Positions 1-5,212 of a stretch of DNA of 5,212 nt are shown here, piece after piece. Both the position numbers and the translations under genes were made by a program. Each line of letters starts with the position of its first letter. Within the stretch, counting starts at the first letter, position 1. The notes below the pieces were generated by a model. It was not told where the DNA came from. It saw only the letters and a program-made list of their open reading frames with translations, and ran no database searches. Source of the stretch: Vitreoscilla sp. (GTDB taxonomy: Bacteria > Pseudomonadota > Gammaproteobacteria > Burkholderiales > Burkholderiaceae); contig JACMOG010000126.1 of NCBI GenBank assembly GCA_014378125.1, forward strand, positions 1-5,212. The letters are read 5' to 3'.

Positions 1-188
1 CCCTGCCCCTGCGTGGGAATGCGCTTCAGGATCGTGCCGGACGTGTCGAGCACCAGCAGCTCGTTGGTGGTCGCGTTGGAGGCGGTCAGCACCAGCGGGC
101 CGTGCGACGAGCCTTCGGCGGACGCCGCGGTGGCGGTGCCGAGCAGCAGGACGGCGGCCGCGGCGGCCGTCAGGATTCGTTCGATCAT
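1..188 (-). CDS. Exported protein, probable beta-propeller, N-terminal part only
   Basis: The ATG is at 186-188 and the frame is open to the left edge, giving 62 codons. Residues 1-24 form a Sec-type signal peptide: a short charged start (MIER), an Ala/Leu-rich core (LTAAAAAVLLLG) and an AxA-like cleavage region (ATAASA, then EGSS). The mature part begins with GPLVLTASNATTNELLVLDT followed by SGTILKRIP. This hydrophobic strand, turn, strand pattern is what the first blade of a secreted beta-propeller (lactonase-like or NHL-like) usually looks like. The start is supported by a Shine-Dalgarno AGGAG seven bases upstream (minus strand, about 196-200). The gene is on the same strand as the nucleosidase upstream of it but 252 bp away, so it probably has its own promoter. 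The exported nature is well supported. The propeller assignment rests on about 35 residues and is tentative; enzymatic function cannot be judged. Confidence 0.6.
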   Translation of the reverse strand, partial: MIERILTAAAAAVLLLGTATAASAEGSSHGPLVLTASNATTNELLVLDTSGTILKRIPTQGQ

Positions 189-310
189 CGTGTCTCTCCT
201 GGAGGTTGAGTGGCGCCGGCCGGCATCGCGGCGGCGCGCTGCGTCCGGTTCGTGGCCGCAGCCTCCATTGGTCGGGAACGGGTGTGATCTCTTACACGAT
301 CCTGCAACTT

Positions 311-341
311 TACATACCCTACCCCGTATACGGGCGGGCAA
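311..341 (-). promoter_or_regulatory. Candidate promoter with 12-bp palindromic operator
   Basis: CCCGTATACGGG at 323-334 is a perfect 12-bp palindrome. On the minus strand it lies between a -35-like TTGCCC (336-341) and a -10-like TATGTA (311-316) separated by 19 bp. A 19-bp spacer carrying a dyad is the arrangement used by MerR-family activators. The -10 is poor (three of six consensus bases), and the dyad centre (328.5) is offset from the spacer centre (326). Transcription from here would give a leader of roughly 115 nt before the ATG at 188. The palindrome is directly visible; the promoter reading is inference and another regulator family would fit equally well. Confidence 0.3.
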
Positions 342-375
342 CGCGAACCGGTGCGACGCGGACGTCTGAATACCT

Positions 376-440
376 CCACCAACGTCTGTCGCCACCGGCT
401 CCCGATCCTTACACCGGGACGAGCGTCTCTACGTTGGTGG
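376..440. repeat. 10-bp inverted repeat beside the nucleosidase stop codon
   Basis: CCACCAACGT at 376-385 and ACGTTGGTGG at 431-440 are perfect reverse complements separated by 45 bp. Within that loop TCCCG (400-404) and CGGGA (415-419) can form a nested 5-bp stem. In the nucleosidase mRNA the outer stem starts at the first base after the UGA stop (441-443). There is no T-run after either arm, so it does not look like a classical intrinsic terminator. A 3'-end stabilising or Rho-associated structure is possible, as is chance. Confidence 0.35.
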
Positions 441-1472
441 TCACCTGCGCCGGTGCCAGCCGTCCAGGAACGCCAGCGTCACCGCCGCCTCGTTGGTCTC
501 GGCCAGCCCGCTGGCGAACAGCGCCACGGCGTCGGCGTTGAACTCCTCGGCGCCGGCCAGGTCGCTGAGGCTGCGGAACGCGATGTAGGGAATCGAATTG
601 GCGTAGGCCACGTGGGCCAGCGCGGCCGTCTCCATCTCGAAGGTCTCGGCGTGCAGCTGCTCGAACAGGTAGCTGCGGTATTGCGGGTTGGCGAGGAAGG
701 CCGTGCCCGACACGCCGCGGCCGCCCACGATCACCTGCGGCGTGGCCTTGACGCACAGCGCGGGGTCGGGCTCGCCGCCGGGCGTCTTCATCGCCTTGGG
801 CCCGCAACGCGCCAGCACGGGGTGGATCTCGCGCGCGACGGCCAGCATCGCCGCGTCCACCGGATAGTCGAAGCGGAACTCGCCGCCCGGCGCGTTGGCC
901 GCGGTCATCACGAAGTTCTCGCGCATGAACAGCCCCGTGGGCACCGTGCCCGCCGCGGTGGACAGGCTGAACGGCGGCACGGGCTGGCCGTCGGCGCTGG
1001 CCAGCTTCAGGCCCAGGCACGACACGTCGGCCGCCTTGCCGCAGGTGGACGGCAGCACGCTGTCGCGGTTCCAGAACACCTCCAGCGGCATCGCCCAGCG
1101 GTCGGGCACGATCACGTCGCCCACGTGGTGCGCCGGGTTCACGCCGCCCGCGATGCCCGACATCACCAGGCGCTGCACCTTGAAGTGATCCAACATCAGC
1201 TGCGTGACCATGGCGGAGTTGATCATGCTCACGCCGCTGAGGACGATGACGACGGGCACGCCGCGCAGCACACCCGTGGTGAAGCGGTTGCCGTTGATCG
1301 TGAACGTGTGCGGCGAGCGCGTCTGCCCCACCAGGATGTCGGCCTCCTGCCCGAAGGCCGAGACGATGCCCACGCGGGGGGTGCATTCGGTGAGGCAGGC
1401 GGGTCGAACCCGGGCGGCGGACGCCGACGCGGCACCGGCCGCGAGCAACGCGGCGGCGATCAAGGTCTTCAC
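441..1472 (-). CDS. Exported MTA/SAH nucleosidase-family protein (PNP/UDP phosphorylase fold)
   Basis: The 343-residue product is likely a periplasmic N-glycosidase that cleaves adenine from 5'-methylthioadenosine, S-adenosylhomocysteine or a related nucleoside. Residues 1-20 are a signal peptide (Lys near the start, Ala-rich core, ASASAA). The family fold starts at VGIVSAFGQEADIL (34-47). Glu43 matches catalytic Glu12 of E. coli MTA/SAH nucleosidase. GVSMINSAM (80-88) and SGIAGGVNPAHHVGDVIVP (105-123) match the core sheet, FEMET (278-282) carries the Met173-Glu174 equivalents, and SLSD (301-304) carries the catalytic Asp197 equivalent, Asp304. It is about 100 residues longer than cytosolic enzymes of about 230, owing to the leader and an insert of roughly 125-245. 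Six cysteines in the mature part could form disulfides. The start is GTG (1470-1472), with GGAG six bases upstream. The gene follows the receptor remnant by 68 bp on the same strand. Fold and export are well supported; the exact substrate is not. Confidence 0.85.
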   Translation of the reverse strand: MKTLIAAALLAAGAASASAARVRPACLTECTPRVGIVSAFGQEADILVGQTRSPHTFTINGNRFTTGVLRGVPVVIVLSGVSMINSAMVTQLMLDHFKVQRLVMSGIAGGVNPAHHVGDVIVPDRWAMPLEVFWNRDSVLPSTCGKAADVSCLGLKLASADGQPVPPFSLSTAAGTVPTGLFMRENFVMTAANAPGGEFRFDYPVDAAMLAVAREIHPVLARCGPKAMKTPGGEPDPALCVKATPQVIVGGRGVSGTAFLANPQYRSYLFEQLHAETFEMETAALAHVAYANSIPYIAFRSLSDLAGAEEFNADAVALFASGLAETNEAAVTLAFLDGWHRRR

Positions 1473-1540
1473 GGGAATCTCCAGGAAAAGGGGGGGCGCG
1501 CGGGGCTCGAGTCCCGCACGGCCGCAGGTCGCCCACTATC

Positions 1541-3184
1541 TCAGAACGTCGCCTTGAACTGCACGCCGAAGGTGCGCGGGTCGTTGACGAACCCGGTGAG
1601 GTTGTTGAAGTCGATGGCGCCCGTCACCCGGACCTGGTTGGTGATGTTGCGCACGAACGCGGCCACCTCGTACTTGCCGTCCTGCCAGTCGTAGCCGGTG
1701 CGCAGGCCGCCGATGGTCAACTCCTTGCCGGTGAACTCCTTGGACTCGTGCAGGAAGAAGTCGACCTTGCTGCGGTACGACCAGTCGGTGTAGACGAAGG
1801 CCTCGCCGTTGCCCACCGGCATGCCGTAGCGCGCGGTGAAGTTGAACACGTACTTGGGCGCCTGCGGCAGCGGGTTGCCGTTGATCTGGGCGGTGCCGTC
1901 CGAATTGAGGGGGTTGGTGACCGTGCAGATCGGAATGACGGTCGGCGTGGTCTGGAAGTTTCCGCACGTGGCCACGGACAGGCCCGGATCCTTGATCTTG
2001 GTGAAGTTGTAGCTGCCGTTCAGGGTCACCAGCAGCGAGGGCATCAGGTAGGCGTCCAGGTTGAACTCGACGCCCTGGCCCTCCACCTTCTTCGCATTGA
2101 TCAGGTGGGACCCGTTGGTGTCGCCGCCGACCGCCGTGAGTTGCTGGTCCTTCACGTCGTAATGGAAGACGTCGGCCGACACGCGTGCGCGGCGGTCGAA
2201 GAGGTCGGCCTTCACGCCGAGCTCGTACGACTTGTTCGACTCGGGCTTGGCATAGGTCAGGTAGCCGAAGTCCGATGCCGGGAAGATGCTGGACGCCCGG
2301 AAGCCGGTCGCCACACGAGCGTAGATGTTCGCGTTGGACGTCACGGCGTACGTGCCGCTCAGGTCCCAGTTGGTGCGCGAATCCTTGGTGCCCTTGCCCA
2401 GGCCCTGGCTGGCGTCGACGCCGTCGTCGCTGATCGGGATCGTCTCGAGCGTCTTGCGATCCTGCGTGTAGCGAATGCCGCCGCGCAGCCTGAAGTCGGA
2501 TGTCACCTGGTAGCCGGCCGACGCGAACGCGGCCCACGCGTTGTTGACCTGCGTGGCGTCGACCTCGGTGGAGGGACCGCCGAACAGCGTGTCGTAGGAC
2601 AGGCTGTCGATCTGGTACTTCTCCTTGTAGAGGTACACGCCGGCCTGCCACGACAGCGCGCCGGCGTCGGCGTGCTCCACGCGGAACTCCTGGCTCAGCT
2701 GCGAGTGGCCTTTCAGCGCGTCGGAGGTCTCGTCGGCGAACGGGATGACGCCGGGCCCCATCGGCGGGTCGTAGGCGGCGCCATAGCCGCCGTCGACGTC
2801 GCCGCGGCTGAACGCGTGCACGTGTTCCCAGCCGGTGATCGAGCTGAGCGCGTAGTTGCCCAGCGTCCAGCGCAGCTTGGCGCTGGCGCCGCTGGAGTTG
2901 AGCGACTGCTTGTTCTGGCCGTCGAACGACACTTGGTACGGATCGAAACCGCCCACCAGGTCGTTGGTGCCCGGCTTGATGATGTTGGCGCGGAACAGGC
3001 GCGCGGTGCCGTGCAGGTCGCGCCCGTGCACGTTGAACAACGCGCTGAAGGTACCCGTCGGCTTGTACAGCAGTTGCAGGCGCAGCGCGTCGTCGTCGTA
3101 GCCCTCGGAAGGCGACGGCTCGCAACATTCGGGCCGGTCGAACTTCGTATGAACCTGGCAAATCACTTGAAGTTGACGACGCAA
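1541..3184 (-). pseudogene. TonB-dependent receptor, 5'-truncated (barrel only)
   Basis: Intact receptors of this type import a specific ligand across the outer membrane using TonB energy. The frame, counted from a TTG at 3184, has 547 residues, of which about 520 (from EGYDDDALRLQLLY, residue 27 on) look like beta-barrel. Recognisable pieces are SALFNVHGRDLHGTARLF (47-64), GFRASSIFPASDFGYL, YELGVKADLFDRRARVSADV, DQQLTAVGGDTNG, QINGNPLPQAPKYVFNFTAR, YEVAAFVRNITNQ and the terminal FGVQFKATF, whose last Phe is the outer-membrane insertion signal. Cys407 and Cys420 may form an extracellular-loop disulfide. Missing are the signal peptide, TonB box, plug domain and first strands, roughly 200-250 residues for a receptor usually near 750-800. 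No ATG start is available, and residues 1-15 come from the AT-rich DNA upstream. The nucleosidase gene follows by 68 bp, so the two were probably one transcription unit. The ligand is unknown; a nucleoside is a guess from context. A functional product is very unlikely. Confidence 0.8.
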
Positions 3185-3331
3185 GCCATTGATTCTCTGA
3201 CCGCGTCAATTTATCCAAAGCTTTAAGAAGCGAATCTAGTTCATTGTTTTCAAATAGCTTTTGGAATGACTTTTCCAGGCTTGTGGAGTTTCGACCTTGT
3301 TCAGGAATGCATTTCCGTTATTTGTGGACAT
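3150..3331 (-). pseudogene. Possible frameshifted N-terminal remnant of an unrecognised gene
   Basis: From the ATG at 3329-3331 the minus strand reads MSTNNGNAFLNKVETPQAW and stops at 3236 after 31 codons. The neighbouring frame, open from 3317, carries a hydrophilic, helix-like stretch from about 3277: SLEKSFQKLFENNELDSLL, then KALDKLTRSENQWLAS and DLPGSYEV. One extra A in the A4 run at 3271-3274 would join the two into one protein start of about 60 residues (reading PQAWKKSFQKLFENNELD). That would be a gene beginning near 3331 that lost one base and was then cut off where it meets the receptor. I do not recognise the family. There is no Shine-Dalgarno before the ATG, and the evidence is only that the sequence looks like real protein. 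It could be non-coding. Confidence 0.3.
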
Positions 3332-3380
3332 TTGAGAATAATTTACCCAACATTCGTCGATAACATGAATCCTGTGCTGT
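3150..3380. other. AT-rich segment, probable foreign insertion or deletion scar
   Basis: By direct count 3181-3360 has 70 G/C bases of 180, about 39%, against roughly two thirds in both flanks. The left edge, near 3130-3150, coincides with the point where receptor homology stops. The right edge falls about 20 bp before the start of the fusion gene. I found no terminal inverted repeats, target-site duplication, transposase or tRNA end here; ATGAACCTG (3149-3157) and ATGAATCCTG (3365-3374) are only weakly similar. A promoter for the plus-strand fusion gene should lie in this stretch. AATAAT at 3337-3342 is a possible -10, but I see no good -35 for it. Confidence 0.65.
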
Positions 3381-3400
3381 GATCCCGGAGCCCGGACGCC

Positions 3401-5212
3401 ATGGAAATCTATCTCGATGCCAATGCCACCACCCCCGTCCTCGCTCAGGCCCGGCACGCCGCCCTGGCCGCGATGGCCGACGACTTCGGCAACCCGAGCA
3501 GCGTCCACAGCACCGGGCTGCGCGCACGCTCGCTGATCGACGACGTCCGCGCCCGCGCCCGTCGCGTGCTGGGCGCGCCCACCGGACGCCTGCTGTTCAC
3601 CAGCGGCGCCACCGAGGGCATCCAGACCGCGGTGCTGTCCGCGCTGGTGGCCCTGCGCCAGCGCCGCGAGGCCGGCGAGGCCATCCCCTCGCTGCTGCTG
3701 TACGGCGCCACCGAGCACAAGGCGGTGCCCGAATCGCTCCGCCACTGGAACGCGCTGCTGGCGCTGGGACTGCGGGTGGAGCCCATTCCGGTGGACCCCG
3801 ACGGCCGCCACGACCTGGCCTGGCTGCGCGAACGGGCGCCGCGCGCCGGGCTGGTGTGCACGATGGCCGCCAACAACGAGACTGGCGTGGTGAGCGACCT
3901 CGACGGCATCGCCCTGGCCTTGGCCGGCAGCCCGGCGCTGTGGCTGGTGGACGGCGTGCAGGCGCTGGGCAAGCTGCCCCTGCGACTGGCCGAGCGCCGC
4001 ATCGACTACGCGCCGTTCTCCGGCCACAAGCTCTACGCGCCCAAGGGCATCGGCCTGCTCTACGTGCGCGACGGCGCGCCGTTCACGCCGCTGATGGCCG
4101 GCGGCGGGCAGGAAAGCGCGCAGCGCTCCGGCACCGAGAACATGGCGGGCGTGGCCGCCCTGGGCGCCGTGCTGGCGGCGCTGGAAGACGGCGGCACCTT
4201 CGCCGAGCCGGCCACGTTGCGCGGCTGGCGCGACCGCCTCGCGGCGGCGCTGGTCGACGCGTTCCCGGCGCTGGTGTTCAACGCCCCGCCGGCGCTGTGC
4301 CTGCCCACCACGCTCAACTTCTCGGTGCCAGGACTGGGCTCCAAGCTGTTGCTCGACCTGTTCGACGCGGCCGACGTGCGCGTCAGCGGCGGCTCGGCCT
4401 GCAGCGCCGCCAAGGCCCAGCCCAGCGACGGGCTGCTGGCGATGGGGTTGCCGGACTGGCAGCCCGCATCGGCCGTGCGGTTGTCGTTCGGCGCAGCCGC
4501 CGACGAGGCGTTCATCGCCGAGGCCTGCGAGCGCATCCGGGCCTGCGGACGCTCGCTGCGCGAGAGCTGTCTCGTGCCCAGCGAACCCAAGGCGCTGCCG
4601 CCCGGCGGCCTCACGCGCTTCATCGTCGACGGCGCCTGCTGCTACCTGCTGGCCGACGCCGCCAGCCGGCGCTGCGTCGTCATCGATCCGCTGCCCGAAC
4701 TCACCGCGCGCCTGGCCGATCTGCTGCACTGCCAACGCTACACGCTCTCCGCGGTGCTGGACACCCATAGCCACGGCGACCACGCCTCGTCCGCGGGCGA
4801 CCTGCGCGCCGCGCTGGCCGACCTGTCGGACGACGTCGGTCCGCTCGACGCGCTCGGCTGGCCGCAGGATGCCCGCGAACTGGCCCTCGGCACGCTGGTG
4901 CTGACGCGGCTGGCGCTGCCGGGACACACGCTCGACTCGACCGCCTACCTGCTCCACGACGCCGCCGGCCTGCGCGCGGCCTTCGTCGGCGACACCGTGA
5001 TGCCCGGCGCGCTGGGCCGCAGCGACTTCGCGCAAAGCGCGCCGCTCGCCTTCGGCGCGTCGCTGCTCAAGCTGGCCCAGGTGGTGGGCTCGGCCACCCT
5101 GCTGTTGCCCGGCCACGACTATGACGCCCGCTCCGCCAGCCCCCTGGCCACCGAGCGCCGCGCGCAACCGCTGCTGGCGCGCGTGCTGGGCGGCGGCCTG
5201 GACGCGGCGGGC
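3401..5212 (+). CDS. Cysteine desulfurase / ETHE1-like persulfide dioxygenase fusion, 3' end outside window
   Basis: A single frame of 604 codons runs uninterrupted to the right edge. Residues 1-385 are a PLP-dependent NifS/IscS-type cysteine desulfurase, which turns cysteine into alanine plus an enzyme persulfide. YLDANATTPV (4-13), TSGATE (67-72), TEHKAV with PLP-stacking His106, NNETGVV (158-164), Asp184 and Gln187, SGHK with PLP Lys210, RSGTEN (242-247), GSAC with catalytic Cys334, and Arg360 all match E. coli IscS positions. Residues 403-604 are a metallo-beta-lactamase-fold domain resembling ETHE1, which oxidises glutathione persulfide to sulfite: THSHGDH (455-461), PGHT with His509, GDTVMPGALGRSDF with Asp531, and LLPGHDYD with His572. 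The iron ligands of ETHE1 correspond to His456, His509 and Asp531. No signal peptide is visible, so it is likely cytosolic. An in-frame TGA at 3380-3382 fixes ATG 3401 as the likely start; GGAG lies at 3387-3390. A further C-terminal domain beyond the edge cannot be excluded. Confidence 0.88.
   Translation, partial: MEIYLDANATTPVLAQARHAALAAMADDFGNPSSVHSTGLRARSLIDDVRARARRVLGAPTGRLLFTSGATEGIQTAVLSALVALRQRREAGEAIPSLLLYGATEHKAVPESLRHWNALLALGLRVEPIPVDPDGRHDLAWLRERAPRAGLVCTMAANNETGVVSDLDGIALALAGSPALWLVDGVQALGKLPLRLAERRIDYAPFSGHKLYAPKGIGLLYVRDGAPFTPLMAGGGQESAQRSGTENMAGVAALGAVLAALEDGGTFAEPATLRGWRDRLAAALVDAFPALVFNAPPALCLPTTLNFSVPGLGSKLLLDLFDAADVRVSGGSACSAAKAQPSDGLLAMGLPDWQPASAVRLSFGAAADEAFIAEACERIRACGRSLRESCLVPSEPKALPPGGLTRFIVDGACCYLLADAASRRCVVIDPLPELTARLADLLHCQRYTLSAVLDTHSHGDHASSAGDLRAALADLSDDVGPLDALGWPQDARELALGTLVLTRLALPGHTLDSTAYLLHDAAGLRAAFVGDTVMPGALGRSDFAQSAPLAFGASLLKLAQVVGSATLLLPGHDYDARSASPLATERRAQPLLARVLGGGLDAAG

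Larger units (their letters stand above)
189..440. other. Intergenic region between nucleosidase and exported-protein genes
   Basis: I see no convincing gene in this 252-bp stretch. It must hold the 3' end of the nucleosidase transcript (right side) and the 5' leader and probable promoter of the exported-protein gene (left side). Its middle, about 290-335, is richer in A/T than the flanking genes, as expected of a promoter region. It contains the palindrome at 323-334 and the inverted repeat at 376-440, described separately. A 65-codon minus-strand frame ends in an ATGA overlap with the start at 188, but it has only TTG/GTG starts and no clear ribosome binding site. Confidence 0.6.

Noticed and set aside
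185..382. 65-codon minus-strand frame overlapping the exported-protein start as ATGA
   Set aside because: The overlap resembles translational coupling, but the frame has only TTG/GTG starts, no clear ribosome binding site and an Arg/Pro/Ala-rich product. The downstream gene has its own Shine-Dalgarno.
1500..1517. Hairpin GCGGGGCTCGAGTCCCGC between receptor and nucleosidase as a terminator
   Set aside because: In the minus-strand transcript the stem has an A-C mismatch, and the following T-run is only four bases after seven C. It is too weak to call in DNA this GC-rich.
1536..3218. 560-codon minus-strand frame overlapping the receptor
   Set aside because: Over the receptor region it is an Arg-rich out-of-frame reading. 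Only its first residues, in the AT-rich part, look protein-like, and those are treated separately as the possible remnant.
1748..3226. 492-codon plus-strand frame opposite the receptor, ending MNLANHLKLTTQAIDSLTAS
   Set aside because: The body is a Val/Arg/Gly-rich antisense shadow of the receptor. The last 25 residues lie in AT-rich DNA and have no start signal; the minus-strand reading looks more protein-like.
3150..3380. Insertion sequence or attachment site
   Set aside because: No terminal inverted repeats, target duplication, transposase, integrase or tRNA fragment could be seen at either edge.
3236..5167. 643-codon minus-strand open frame opposite the fusion gene
   Set aside because: Its Ala/Arg/Gln/Gly-rich product has no recognisable motif, while the plus strand encodes a clear two-domain enzyme. 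Long antisense frames are expected in DNA this GC-rich.
1..5212. CRISPR arrays, tRNA or rRNA genes
   Set aside because: No regularly spaced repeats, and no tRNA- or rRNA-like conserved sequence noticed on either strand.

Overview
The window is high-GC DNA (about two thirds G+C by eye) from what is most likely a Gram-negative proteobacterium. The evidence is an outer-membrane TonB-dependent receptor ending in a C-terminal Phe, two proteins with Sec-type signal peptides, and heavy G/C use at third codon positions. The receptor resembles those I know from sphingomonads, caulobacters and xanthomonads, but I cannot fix the genus.

Layout. (1) Positions 1-188, minus strand: N-terminal end of an exported protein, probably a beta-propeller, running off the left edge. 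(2) 189-440: intergenic, with a perfect 12-bp palindrome and a 10-bp inverted repeat that starts at the base beside the stop codon of the next gene. (3) 441-1472, minus: a complete, exported nucleosidase of the MTA/SAH nucleosidase (PNP/UDP phosphorylase) family with its three catalytic-site acidic residues intact. (4) 1541 to about 3150, minus: the C-terminal barrel of a TonB-dependent receptor that has lost its signal peptide, TonB box, plug and first strands. (5) About 3150-3380: a segment of about 39% G+C that looks foreign. On the minus strand it holds what may be the frameshifted start of an unrecognised gene joined to the broken receptor. (6) 3401-5212, plus: an uninterrupted 604-codon frame running off the right edge. 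It encodes a NifS/IscS-type cysteine desulfurase fused to an ETHE1-like metallo-beta-lactamase-fold persulfide dioxygenase domain.

How the parts may work together. The receptor and exported nucleosidase lie on one strand 68 bp apart. They would fit a scavenging unit in which a nucleoside or thionucleoside enters through the outer membrane and is cleaved in the periplasm; the receptor half now looks dead. The divergent fusion gene would couple removal of sulfur from cysteine, as an enzyme persulfide, to oxidation of a persulfide to sulfite in one polypeptide. This fusion, with seven of its ten visible cysteines clustered at the domain boundary, is the most interesting object in the window. The AT-rich junction between receptor and fusion gene is the second.
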